Translations under genes and position numbers: made by a program
DNA from: Kappaphycus alvarezii
Lineage: Eukaryota > Rhodophyta > Florideophyceae > Gigartinales > Solieriaceae
Assembly: GCA_002205965.3 (NCBI GenBank)
Contig: NADL03000014.1
Coordinates: 310,001-374,000 of the forward strand
Direction: 5' to 3'
DNA: 64,000 bases
Shown: positions 33,625 through 43,829 of the stretch, piece by piece
Layout of the letters: the number at the start of each line of letters is the position of its first letter
Position numbering within the stretch: the stretch's first letter is position 1
The notes under the pieces: model-generated
What the model saw: the letters and a program-made list of their open reading frames with translations, nothing else
Told to the model about the DNA's origin: nothing
Database searches by the model: none

Positions 33625-34294
33625 GTGAGCAATTCTACTACTGTTACGGTGAGAATTGCAGCGATGCGACTTCCTCTTGAAGACTTGAAAGGGAATAAAA
33701 TCGTTATTCCGTTCTACGTCACGAAGGGCGACGGTCCACTTCTACTGGAAAATTGTGTCTTGAGCAAGTCAGATGTACTCAATTCACAAACACCTCGTGT
33801 TCTTATAATAATACCAGCTGTTTTCGAGGGATTTGATAGCAAAATCGAGCTTCCAATCTACGTTGCTGAAGGTAGAGAAACTCGAACTCACCTCCATGCT
33901 GGCATGAGCCAAATATCCTAATTCCAAGCTATCTTGCGACACAGCGGGCTCTGCTTGGAACAAAAGGAGATTGGGACAACCACAGAAACAAAAAATCGCG
34001 CTTCATGGGAAAATCTGCGAAATACTTCGCATCAAAACTTCACCTGTACTCACATTTACTTCTGAAGGACATGAAAAATCTCTGCAAACGGGCGGAGTTC
34101 TTTCTCCAGTCTTGGAGCAAGCTCTAGAAGCGGTCGTGCTAAAGTGCTCTAGCTGCAAGACGACTGGAAGGCCACTCAACGTGCTCAAGATATCCTTACG
34201 GGGTCCACTTCGAACCTTTAACGAGGAAGTGCAAATTGATTTCATGTACGTGGTTGAATTAAAGAAGTACCCAATATACCATATAAAGATCTGA
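33625..34294 (+). pseudogene. protease-integrase N-terminus, copia copy C
   Basis: 33625-33921 has the C-terminal protease-like wording (IVIPFYVTKGDGPLLLENCV). From 33971 comes the integrase zinc-binding part, with a CSSCKTTGRPL pair of cysteines and upstream His, and then FNEEVQIDFMYV, which includes the first catalytic Asp. Sense is lost after 34.3 kb in a mixture of frames. A weak continuation with NVEVDINKSNPSSRSDKDVG is visible at 35.3-35.4 kb. Confidence 0.55.
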
Positions 34295-34554
34295 CTTCAC
34301 GCTTTTGCAGCGCAGTCGTTTTGTTGGCCAGGGATATGGAAGAAGCTGCAAGGCTCCTTGAAACTCACTGGATTGCGGTGAATGGAGCGCCTGTATCAAT
34401 ATCGTTTGATCAGTAATTCTACAATGATGATTTTTGCAAAACGTTGCAAAAATAGCATCAAACCGAAACCTGGCCCTGCGAGGAGACATAGCAAAATTGG
34501 TTCAGTGGAAAGTGCAAACTTCACTCTGTGTCACATTTCACTGCTTATTCTATA

Positions 34555-34626
34555 GGATGCAAATCACGAACGAAACCCGAAGGGTTCTTCGGATGCAAAT
34601 CACGAACGAAACACGAAGGGTTCTTC
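34555..34626. repeat. 36-bp tandem duplication
   Basis: GGATGCAAATCACGAACGAA and the following 16 bases occur twice in a row (34555-34590 and 34591-34626) with one difference. It lies in the decayed integrase region of copia copy C and adds 12 codons in one frame. This is a simple recent duplication. Confidence 0.85.
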
Positions 34627-35519
34627 GTTCACAGCTCAATAAATAGTCTCAAGAGCTGTTCTTGCGACAAATATTCTTCGTGGAAACAATCGTGTTAGTT
34701 CCTTTGAACTTGCGAGAGGATACACACCATCTATCTTTGGTTTACCACAGATTCCAGTGGATTCCGAGTTAATTGACGCACATTATAAGCAAGTTGCACG
34801 CCGCACGCTCTCAAAGATGCTGGAATATCGATCACCAGAAACTGTTACCTCAAACATTCTCACACGGGAACTCCAGTATATTTCTTTGAGAAGCAAACAA
34901 AGCATGGTATTTGGTATTTGGGATACGTCCAAAAAATGCAAAAGAATATTTCTCGGAGCTCACTCGGAGCAAATAAGGAAACGGTAAACGGCTGAAAGTC
35001 GCATACGAGGACATACGGCTTTACCCATCTTCATCCCTTTTGATAGATTTGGACAGTATCGAACATTCAGAACAAGGACAGGAGAATCGGAACCTGTTGG
35101 ATAAAGAAGGTGATTCTGTTGCTGCTGACCCGTTCTGTCTGCTTCTGCGCCGAGACCAATACCAGAGATTGAAAAGTCTCACAACCAAGCTGTCAATGAA
35201 GAAAATCGTTCTTCATTGTTCTCGAGTCGTGTTGATGACATCGAGAATACTCGGATAATCGTTCCAGAATCAAAATAGTTCCTTTCGACTGAGATTACTG
35301 CCAATCGGGCAAAGCACAAAGAACGTCGAAGTCGATATAAACAAGAGTAATCCAAGTAGTCGATCGGACAAAGATGTTGGAAGTACCACTCTTGAGGAAG
35401 TAACGAAGTTTCCAAAAGGGTTGAAGTCACAGAAACAAGCAATGCTTCGCCAAATTCGAATCGCGATTGGTGATGAGCCTGTGGCGAAAATGTAGTGCAA
35501 TTGGCACTCATACTGTACT

Positions 35520-36433
35520 GCCATCGGCAGAGCTGATTTTGGTGATCTTTTTTTTGATCTAATTCACTGCTAACCATCAGGCACTGTACTGTAGTGTACA
35601 GTACTGTACAGTACAGTAAGGTCAATTTTCTTTTGTCGCCCACTATTATTCCTGGTACTGTATACTCACCCGATGGGGCTTGAATGCTTGCAATCTGGAC
35701 CACTCGGCCTCCAACCTGGACCTGACATTTTCGCAGGTGAAAGGCACCTATTGGGCCAAGTTTCAAATTTACTTATCTCTAACTTGGATCTCCCTAACTT
35801 GGCAGACCCTAACTTCACTCACCCCGCCGTCGTAGATAAACCTAACCTAGTTAGCTATTATTTATACCTACCTGGCACTAGGGCCCCAGAGTAAACAGCT
35901 ACCCCGGTGTTGGCTCTGAACTTGACTCCCAACTTCCGCCTTTGCAGAAACCTCACCACCGGCAAATTTAGCTATAGCCACGTTTATCCGCCCTAGTCTC
36001 CCTTTCTATTCCCCCCTCTCCATCCAACATTATACTACCCCTTTATTGTTTGTTTGTGATATTTACTCACGCGGGGCGCCCCGGACTCCGGCGTCTATAT
36101 ACAAATAGGACCTTCAAGGTTGTCGTTGGTGACAAGATCCTTATCTCCAAAGGACATATTCAGCACAGCTGACCCAATAACACATCTTCTTTGTCCATTA
36201 TTACACCTCTGGTGTCTACGGTTCTTTGGAATCGACCCATACCAAGTTTCTAGCATTCCGCGGACCACAGTCCGGCCTTACAATCCGGAGGATAAGTATA
36301 CAGTCCAGCCGTCCAAGTAATTACCCCCTCTCTTTCAACTCCATTTCTCCTCGCCGACAGCGAGCTGTACTACTGCATCGCCGGTGCTTAAAGAGAAAGA
36401 GGGACAGCGAACACCCTGTGGGTCTTCGTTTAT
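35520..36433. other. probable insertion in copia copy C, solo-LTR-like
   Basis: About 0.9 kb with no copia coding sense, between element-like sequence at 35.46 kb (QKQAMLRQIRIAIGDEPVAK) and at 36.48 kb (RIALQESEIASIAPRWLIDE). It has a TATA-like TCTATATACAAATAGG near 36091 and pyrimidine-rich tracts. At its left end there is a run of TACTGTAC palindromes (35584-35615). This could be a solo LTR of another family. Ends and target duplication were not defined, so it remains a candidate. Confidence 0.4.
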
Positions 36434-37230
36434 ATGCTGGGTTTCTCATTGTTTGACGGTGTTCCGTTCCTAGATGAGAAGAACTGCGCACCGCGCATTG
36501 CACTACAGGAAAGCGAAATCGCTTCGATCGCACCAAGGTGGCTTATTGACGAATCTATCGCGAATGAAAAGACCAATTGCATGGATAACAACGCGTATGA
36601 GGAATTCAATATTAGAAGCTTACCTAGAGATGCAAATCTTATATAGTCGCATTTTTCCTTCAAGTCAAAATTGATGGAGAATCAGAAAAATTGAAAATGA
36701 AATGTAGATTGGTTCCACACGTGAATAGGGATAAGGAGAAGCATTTTATCCGTAAGGACTCGGCAACGGCTCAGCTTCCTGTTATACGGGCTCTTCTTTC
36801 CGCTGCAGCGATACATCGACTTTCGTTAGCAACGATTGACATCTCTGGTGCATTTCTCCAATAGGGATCGTTGAATCGCAACGTCTATGTCCGCCCACCC
36901 AAAGAATGGACTATGAATAGCTTTTTTGTGTGAAAGATTCTCGTCCCTGCTTACGGTCTCGTAGAATCAGGCCGTTTTTGGCAACTTGCACTCGAAGAAT
37001 GGATGTTCGACAATGGACTCGAATGCGTCCCTGGAATGCCGGAACTATTTCTGAAACGTGACTCAACTGTAAATCTGCTTCTCATTGTTGCTAAAGTCGT
37101 GGACGACTTTCTACTGGCTGGAAATGCACAAAGGATTAAAATTCCCATGCGGCGACTTCCAAACGTTTTTAAGGTCGGCAGATTCATTTCTGATTCGAAC
37201 TTGGTTTTCAACAGACTCCACATCTTCTAG
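36434..37230 (+). pseudogene. reverse transcriptase, copia copy C
   Basis: Sense runs with several stops and shifts: RLVPHVNRDKEKHFIRKDSA, then LSLATIDISGAFLQ (motif A with catalytic Asp), a stop, NVYVRPPKEW, LVPAYGLVESGRFWQLALEE, MPELFLKRDSTVNLLLIVAK and VVDDFLLAG (37096-37122), the YVDD catalytic box with Val in place of Tyr. All are copia-type RT motifs in the usual order. The stop after AFLQ is TAG, and the frame breaks at WTMNSFFV-stop. Confidence 0.7.
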
Positions 37231-37526
37231 GACAGCGATCTTGAAATCACTGTCTCAATGAAGGAATATTTGGATACCATTGTCAAAATCCCATTAGACC
37301 GCAATAAAAGGGAGTATCAAGAAGCTAAATGCTCACTGGATGAACTTAAGCTATTTCAGGCTCTTGCTGGACAGCTGAATTGGCTTTGACATGGTTTCTC
37401 AGTCCTTCTGCATTTTTATCTAGTACATTGTAGTAATGTACTTCCGATCTTATAGAGCGCCACTTGAGTGAAGCCAATCGGGCTCTTCATTAAATTCGCC
37501 AACTCACTCCAGTCCTCACGTATCGT

Positions 37527-38197
37527 GTGACTTCTAATCGTGACGTCAGTGCTAACGATGCGGCATACTTAGCATTTTCTGACGCAAGTCAAGCGAAATC
37601 GTCCTACGACAAAACCGGATACTTCTCGGGAATATTCTTTCCGCATTCCAAAAAATTCCATACTATTGACTGGCACAGCTCCAAACAATCTCGGGTCTCG
37701 TTCTCGTCCATGGGGGCAGAGATACTCGGAGCGGAAGCGTCAGCCGATCGGGCTGGGCTCATGGCATACTGCTTATCCAAGATGTACGCTTCCGGTAGTT
37801 CCCTGCCACTTATCTTGACGTTTGATTCACATGGACTCTACTTTACCATCACTTCTCTTCACGATAGTCGCGATTACAGGCTACGTCCCACAGTCGAAAG
37901 GCTCAAAGACTCCTTTGAATCCGGAGAGATTCTTTCATGCAGTAGATAAAAGGTACAAATAACTTGTCCGATGCCTTGACAAAGCGGAACTTAAATACTT
38001 TCCGAAAACTTAACCGTACTTGTGCGCTTGTATTTCTAGATTCGGAGATACTTGATTATGCTGAGAGAGTGAGGACATACCGAGAACTTGAGGCCGGCAG
38101 AAAAAACATCTTCCAGCTGTATCGATGTCTAGGTCATCACTGGTACCATCGGATTCCAGCAATAGCTCCCGTTTCGGTTAAGTTCCTATTCAATTGA
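37527..38197 (+). pseudogene. RNase H, copia copy C
   Basis: A 140-codon frame reads AYLAFSDASQAKSSYD (first Asp of RNase H), SMGAEILGAEASADRAGLMA (Glu) and LILTFDSHGLYFTITSLHD (second Asp), then RPTVERLKDSFESGEI. A second frame starting at about 37.96 kb gives NLSDALTKRN, the usual end motif with the last acidic residue, and LNTFRKLNR. RNase H removes the RNA strand after copying. One frameshift lies at about 37.95 kb. Confidence 0.7.
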
Positions 38198-38718
38198 CGG
38201 TCCAATTCGGCATGGTTACACTTCTGTAAGCATTTTTACAGAAGAATCGGTTTTGTCCAACTCCGTACCGGTGCCGTCCTCGTGCTCGATGAGCTGTGGC
38301 CGTTCCGGTATGCACCAGTGCAAGGTGCGCCATTTGCGATGCACCGGGTAATAAAGCACGCCAATTACTTGATACGATCTCAAACAATTGGTTATCCTTT
38401 ATTGCAATTGTCGGTCAATTGAAGTCAAGTCTCCTCCTCACCCTTCTGTCCCATTTTTCTGGCGTTTGAACGTGAGTGAGTGCTGTAACCGTCGGTGCCT
38501 TATTTCCTCGTGCCACCTGACATAAAGGTTATTTCTACTTTTTGGCCTAGCGGGTACTGTATTGTGCGTGTCACGCCAAACGGTTAATTTCAAGATATCC
38601 GAGATGCACAATAAGTATTTGGGGTTTCTAATAATTCACTGTGTTAATATTTTACTTGGGCCTACTGCCGGTTAGCACCGTTTCGGCCCAACCTGGGGGT
38701 ATCTTATACAGTGCATAC

Positions 38719-39124
38719 TGTACAATCGTACAGTGCATACTGTCGAAACGGTCGTGTCCAATCGCGGGCCATGACTACAGTGACTTGGCAACTTCGATGA
38801 CTTGTGCCGTACTTGACAGGTGGCCGTACTGGTGTATAGTGCTACCGGTAATACAGTACTTATCGAGCTGTTGCCACTCCTATATTGCCATGTGAACGAC
38901 TATATAAGGCAGAGCCCTTCGCCCGATCGGGGCGATAGAGACTAGAGAGCATAGGGAAAAGCAGTCAATTGGACTACCTATCTACCTGTGTGTCAACTAT
39001 CTACGGCAATCGGCCTAATTAGAAATACCAAATACAGGACCGCAACGGCATCCCAGGGGACTTTTGTACCCGTTCACTGTGCCTTCCTTCCTCGCTCCCC
39101 TTCGCTGAAACTACGCATACTACA
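38719..39124 (+). repeat. 3' LTR of copia copy C
   Basis: Matches the interrupted 5' LTR throughout, with TGTAC at the start and CATACTACA at the end. TATATAAG at 38901-38908 corresponds to the 5' copy. The upstream 80 bp (from 38641) do not match anything upstream of the 5' LTR, which fixes the left border. Confidence 0.8.
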
Positions 39125-39235
39125 AGTACGTAACATTATTGAGGTCAGGTCCGCGACTACCCTTCTTTAGCTGTCTATTTCCAGCGCTTGAAGAACCATT
39201 TTGCTCTCCGCCACAACGACATTTATGCCACATTT

Positions 39236-39500
39236 CAGATCAAAAGAGCATATCGCGGCCGTCCGCAATCTGATGGGATGGCCTCGATTCTAGATTGGCG
39301 TAAGGGGCGGTCGACATTTTGCAAAGGGTAACGTCAGCGAGCATGGCGGCAAGCGCACTTGTTGCTGGTGCTAGCATTCGACAGCAATGATTTCTACATT
39401 GCCTCGACCATCTGTACATGCATTTAAAATGACATGCAGATTTGCAACTCCAAATGGGTTCCACCCAATCCATACATCTCAATAAAGACACCCCCTTTTT
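39236..39500 (+). mobile_element. R2-like family 3, 3' end with polyadenylation signal
   Basis: The segment from GCTGGTGCTAGCATTCGACA to AATAAAGACACCCCC (39370-39495) matches the minus-strand sequence at 52.75-52.62 kb, where it follows the family 3 endonuclease frame. AATAAA is at 39481-39486. Upstream, about 39236-39370 is a divergent piece of the coding end. It is another 5'-truncated copy, inserted directly downstream of the copia 3' LTR. Confidence 0.6.
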
Positions 39501-39580
39501 TCCCCAGCGCACTCGGGATGTACAGTAATACGCGACCTACATTCTGTAACGGACGTGGCCATTGCCTGGCCGCCGTGTGA

Positions 39581-40020
39581 GTGTCTATTGGGCCATTGTC
39601 CTCATATGAGGACAACTTTTAGCACCTTTTTTTCAATACAAATTTTTTTTACCTCAGCGCTTTCTTGTCCCTCCGCATTAGTTCATGAGTGCAGATGGCC
39701 GATCAAAACAAACTTTTCAAGATTGTTGACCACGGTGAAGGCTTGAGCAGTTTTCCCTCACCAGCTTCCGCTCTTCGCAAGAAGTTGTGAAAACGGCTTC
39801 ATTTTGGAAGGAAATATAGTTCGTATTATCGTGGGGGGTTTTAGAAACGACGGCGCAGGTACAGTAAGAATTAATGTACTGTAACTTCACAAAAAAACCT
39901 TTTTTGCAGTAAAACTTTCGAGCTCCAAAGCTTTACCTTTCCAAATGTAACGGAAACTGTCCTCATCATTGAGGAACAAAGTGTGCCTCATATGAGGACA
40001 GTGCATGGTCCAATAGACAC
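39581..40020. mobile_element. miniature inverted-repeat transposon, copy 2 (inverted)
   Basis: 440 bp with terminal inverted repeats GTGTCTATTGG and CCAATAGACAC and TCCTCATATGAGGA palindromes at both ends. Its interior matches copy 1 (25930-26424) in reverse orientation over almost the whole length, for example the segment CGATCAAAACAAACTTTTCA. The dinucleotide GA is repeated at both borders. The last 110 bp (39911-40020) recur at 45014-45123, and copy 2 has one palindrome spoiled (CTCATCATTGAGG). Confidence 0.8.
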
Positions 40021-40513
40021 GAGCCATGGGGGAAAAGGTGACCTTTTATTCAAATGCATAATGACGGGACCGAGCGGCCCTAGCTGGACCTAGTGGGGCT
40101 CAACAGCGCTGAATTGACGCTGGTTGATCATAACGGCAGTGTAGCGTTGCACGAAGGCAGACAACGTGGTGCGAAGTGCACAAAACTCCGTGAATGCGGG
40201 CTTGCCTCGTCTAGCGGCGAATCAAGTTGCGATGTCTTGAAGGATTTGAAGGCCGGTGATGTCAATCTAGCCATAAACATCGAAGGCCAGGGGGCGCAAG
40301 TCGATGCCTTCAGACCGGCATGGGGGGCCATAATAGTTGTGCTTCTTGAGGGTTGCCAGCTCGAGCGTGGATGCACCGCCGTCGGCGAGGTAACTGGGCT
40401 CCAAGCCATGGGGACCTCCGGATAAGTGCGATCCGTCTTCATGGAAAGACCCGCTGCCGCAACAGTTTCTTCAATCGCGGCATGTCTTAGGGCTGGTGTG
40501 TCTCACACCAGGC
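40021..40513 (-). pseudogene. R2-like retroelement 3' end, family 2
   Basis: Minus-strand frame from about 40435 to TAG at 40090: DGSHLSGGPHGLEPSYLADG, STLELATLKKHNYYGPPCRS, GIDLRPLAFDVYG, stop, IDITGLQILQDIAT, stop, FAARRGKPAFTEFCALRTTL. The PLAFDVYG step, preceded by K..YY, and the final helices are the usual end of RLE-type endonuclease proteins. AATAAA (minus) is at 40050-40045, 40 bp after the stop. A nearly identical copy lacking the first about 50 bp is at 45124-45546. Two in-frame stops show it is dead. Confidence 0.6.
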
Positions 40514-40515
40514 GG

Positions 40516-40786
40516 GAGAACAAGCGACGACTTGAGGGACCAGAAGTTGTGCCAAAGGTTTCCAAGTTGTCGGTTATATAGACCTGTCCGACGGGTTCTG
40601 ATCGCACATCAAGTCCTTGAGCAACGGTACGCTGCCAACGTGGCCTTATCTCGAGTGGCTTACAGTCCGGCGGATGCAAATGCAACCGAGATGCAGACGT
40701 GACAGCGTGACTTGCTTCCAGTTGTGGATCACAGCCACGTCGAAGCCCCCTATCATATTCACCCATAATTTTCCAATCATTCCACC
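40516..40786 (-). repeat. direct repeat Y, 3' side of YR element
   Basis: Identical by eye to 44743-45013. Starts at GAGAACAAGCGACGACTTGA and ends at CAATCATTCCACC on the plus strand. Beyond the right border it continues into a 58-bp unique stretch and then the recombinase stop. Confidence 0.85.
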
Positions 40787-40844
40787 GAATTAAAACAATA
40801 GAGAAAACCAAATGTACCGGAGGTACGTGATAACGAGAGTGAGG

Positions 40845-41900
40845 TCACAGCAAGTGACCGAAGAAAAAGAACGAATCATCACATTGCATCACCCTAGCAT
40901 CCAGATAAGACTCGCGGAATGTGCGTCCAGCCGACCAATCCCCCCATATCAATATCCGATATTCCTGAACCCCAATCGCTGCACATTCTGATGCGGCACC
41001 CATGCGCAGCGAGTGCGAAGACCAAGAGACTTGAGGCGGAGGTGTGACTTGAGCACGAGCGAGACAAGACTGTAGCCAAAGAGTAATGGTTCTTGCGCTC
41101 GTAGAAAGACGAGTCCCAGGTAAAGCCCAATAGTACTTGCTCCCGGATCGGTTCGAGCGGCGTAGGGTATCATAACGACAGACCAGGTCGATCACGCTGG
41201 TATCGAAGCGAGGATTTCGGCGGTAAGCAAGAGTATGAGCAACCCGGTTACGATTCTTGCGTAGTGCGATGGCGATGTTGATTGAATCCGGAGTGACAGT
41301 GATGTTGGTCAGCAACAGAGACACCCCAGCTTCGCCACGTTCAAAGAAAATGTAGCTGACGAGTACGGCACAGGCGTTGCGTAGAAATTCGAGATCAGTG
41401 TCCGGAGACGCGAGTGCGAGAGCGAAGATTCGACGAGCAACTGAGCTTGGCAGAGCACGCCGCTCTGTAAGCGGGTCTGAGAGCAACTTTCGGTCCCTGT
41501 CCCCTTGTTGAAAGGCATCCACAGCCAATTGAATGAGTGGTGTGAGTGCCAGAGACCGCCCAATACGAGTATGCGCCGTAGTGACAGCCGAGAGGTAGTT
41601 GCGTACTGACCCGCACTAATCTTGTTTTCCTCGAAGAGCCAACCCAGATACCGAAGGACAGCACCTTCATTTCCAGAGAGCGGGTCAATACCATCTTGAG
41701 AACAGAATACCAGCCATTTCTTCCACAAAATTTCATTTGATCTCCACGTGTTCGGTGCTCTCGCTTTCGGCATCAGACGAGCGATCGTGGTACCCCCATT
41801 AGTCGCTCCAGCCCCGGCCACTGTAAGCACCGACTGTTGTAGCGTAACAGCAAGAGGTAGAGTACGAGCTTCTTCTGCTAGATTTTCCAGACGGCCAATT
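40845..41900 (-). pseudogene. tyrosine recombinase (YR), one frameshift
   Basis: N-terminal SAM-like core-binding part: RAPNTWRSNEILWKKWLVFC and GNEGAVLRYLGWLFEENKIS, read in the frame that overlaps the end of RT by a short stretch. The catalytic part, 41528-40845, has FFERGEAGVSLLLTNI (likely catalytic Arg), SSHSLRMGAASECAAIG (HxxR) and GDWSAGRTFRESYLD (Trp in the His/Trp position and the Tyr nucleophile). Between ISAG and VRNYLSAVTTAH, near 41610, one base must be skipped to join the two. The recombinase would insert circular element DNA without a target duplication. The true start is not fixed, because its frame is open far upstream. Confidence 0.75.
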
Positions 41901-43800
41901 TCCACGGAGGAGTGGGCATTGTTTGCGGGGCCCAAATTGGCGGGAGGTAAAGATCTTCTGCGGCGAAAACGTGCGGACGAGCCAAACGGAGCAATTTCGT
42001 GTACCATTGCTGAGCGGGCCAGCAAGGCGTGACCAGTATTCCCTTTGCCTGTTCGTGGCAGATCTTGTTGACGACGAGTGGAATCAACTTGAGAGGAGGA
42101 TTCCAAAAATTGAGCTCTGAACGCCAGTCTTGTTGTAGCGCGTTGATCCCCAGGGAGCCAGGACACGCGAATTCGCTGTTGAACTTGGCGCAGACCTTGT
42201 TGCTGCTGTCGGCGAACCGGTCGATAGTCGGATGGTATGATTCGAGCAGCGGTTGGAGTGTCTCCTGATTGATTCTCCAGTCGTCGAGGGTGTGTAGTCG
42301 TGACAACCGATCTGCGAAACGATTGACTGCTGACGGGAGGTAACGTGCTTCTATGGAGATTCCCAGCTTCTGTAACAAGCGGTGTAACACGCGGAGTTCT
42401 TGCATGAGTGGTCGGGACTTGGTTGTCATAGCGTTGAGAATTGCCACGACTGCTTGGTTGTCCTCCCATACTCTGAGGTGAGTCCCTGACTTGAGCATGT
42501 TGGCGAACGACCGGATGTTGTCCGTCACGGCGCGGAGCTCCAAGAATGTTATTGGCTTGACGCGAAGAAGAGGATCCCATAAGCCACGAGCTTCCCACGT
42601 TCCTTGGGTTCCTGGTTGCAAATTGGAGCCCAAGGTTCCCCCTTGACCAATGGTCGTCGATGCGTCCGAGTGGAGCGCCAACGTAGGGGATGGGGTCGAC
42701 ACGGGCCTCTCTGGCGGACTGTGAGCTAGATCGCGCCAGTGTTTGAGGTCCCGAATCGCTGAGTGAAGCAGCTTCACCCGTTTCCCTGAGTTGGATGTGT
42801 TCAGCTTGAGCGAATCGTAGATGGATCGGGTGTAGAACCGTGCGAGTGGCATGGCCAGGGAGCATGATATTGCCACTCCTGCGAAGTGGCGTAACAGTTG
42901 GACGTCGACCAGGCGGCGGTTCCGACGTGCTTGGCGGAGCAACTGTTGCGAGATACCCTTGAGTTTTTCCATTCGCTTTGCGGTTATTCCAAACATCATA
43001 CGAGTGGTATCGATAGTAAAACCGAGATGTTCGATACACTGCGTTCCGGCCCAGTTTCCCTTGTCTTCCTTGCGAAGTAGTCCGCAAGCCTTCAAGAGAC
43101 GATCGATTTGCACACGAGCCTTGTGAAGACGAGAGCGTCGGCGAACCGCGACCAGAAAGTCGTCCATGTACGGGTGCATACGCAGACGAAGGCGATTTCG
43201 GACGAAGCGGACGAAGGGTCTCATGAGCTTGATAAAATATGCCGGCGAAAGCTTCCATCCAAAAGGGAGGGCGATACAGCGGAAATATCGGTTGTCCACC
43301 TTGAAAATAAACCAGTTGCGAATATCGGGATGCAATCGAAAATGGTGGTAGCCCTTCGCGATATCGAACGAGAAAAGGTAGTCTGAACGCTTGAGATCCA
43401 GAGCGAACCCTTCCAGGGTTTCCATTTTGACAGGCATGTCTCGAAATAATGTAGACTGGCGGGAAAGGTTTACAACCAACCGCTGTTTTTCCCCGGTAAC
43501 TGCGACGAATGCGTTGGAAATCGGGTAGCCATCCTTGTGCAGACGAAGAGCTTCGGCAGCTGAGATTTCTTCGTACGTTCGACGGTGAAGAGCGTCTTTG
43601 ATTGCGTCGTCGAAGAATTCCCGGTCGGACGGATCGATAGGGATTTGAGAGAGGCGGAATTGAGTGTCTGAAAGGGATGTTTTCACCGGGCGCTCGTAAA
43701 CTCCAAAACGGAGTGCCCGAAGAAGGAATTCGGAGGCCTGAAGGGTCTGGGACCAAAAGGGAGCGGCGCGTTGGGTGTTGCGCCACAGGACTTGAGACAT
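41878..43800 (-). CDS. DIRS-type reverse transcriptase-RNase H
   Basis: An intact frame of 640 residues starting with ATG at 43800, 29 bp after the gag stop. RT motifs: RLVVNLSRQS (about 107-116), YLFSFDIAKGYHHFRL (141-156, first catalytic Asp), LPFGWKLSPAYF (178-189) and PYMDDFLVAV (210-219, catalytic YMDD). RNase H: ALHSDAS (375-381, Asp), FLELRAV (Glu), VWEDNQAVVAI (Asp) and NRFADRLSR (Asp). After that comes a region typical of DIRS-like proteins (IDRFADSSNKVCAKF and INALQQDWRSELNFWNPP). There is no methyltransferase-like domain. The enzyme would copy the element RNA. Stop at 41878 lies within the recombinase frame. Confidence 0.85.
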   Translation of the reverse strand: MSQVLWRNTQRAAPFWSQTLQASEFLLRALRFGVYERPVKTSLSDTQFRLSQIPIDPSDREFFDDAIKDALHRRTYEEISAAEALRLHKDGYPISNAFVAVTGEKQRLVVNLSRQSTLFRDMPVKMETLEGFALDLKRSDYLFSFDIAKGYHHFRLHPDIRNWFIFKVDNRYFRCIALPFGWKLSPAYFIKLMRPFVRFVRNRLRLRMHPYMDDFLVAVRRRSRLHKARVQIDRLLKACGLLRKEDKGNWAGTQCIEHLGFTIDTTRMMFGITAKRMEKLKGISQQLLRQARRNRRLVDVQLLRHFAGVAISCSLAMPLARFYTRSIYDSLKLNTSNSGKRVKLLHSAIRDLKHWRDLAHSPPERPVSTPSPTLALHSDASTTIGQGGTLGSNLQPGTQGTWEARGLWDPLLRVKPITFLELRAVTDNIRSFANMLKSGTHLRVWEDNQAVVAILNAMTTKSRPLMQELRVLHRLLQKLGISIEARYLPSAVNRFADRLSRLHTLDDWRINQETLQPLLESYHPTIDRFADSSNKVCAKFNSEFACPGSLGINALQQDWRSELNFWNPPLKLIPLVVNKICHEQAKGILVTPCWPAQQWYTKLLRLARPHVFAAEDLYLPPIWAPQTMPTPPWKLAVWKI

Positions 43801-43829
43801 AGGACAAAACGACGGCGGAGATGACCGCT

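Larger units (their letters stand above)
31081..39124 (+). mobile_element. Ty1/copia retrotransposon copy C with both LTRs
   Basis: Bounded by related LTRs: 31081-32143 (interrupted) and 38719-39124. Both start TGTAC and end CATACTACA. Between them the plus strand has gag, zinc knuckle, protease, integrase, RT and RNase H in copia order. The LTRs agree at about nine in ten positions by eye, so the insertion is old. No matching target-site duplication is seen (CTTG on the left, AGTAC on the right). Two further insertions seem to lie inside it (31242-31889 and about 35520-36433). Internal frames carry both stops and frameshifts. Confidence 0.8.
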
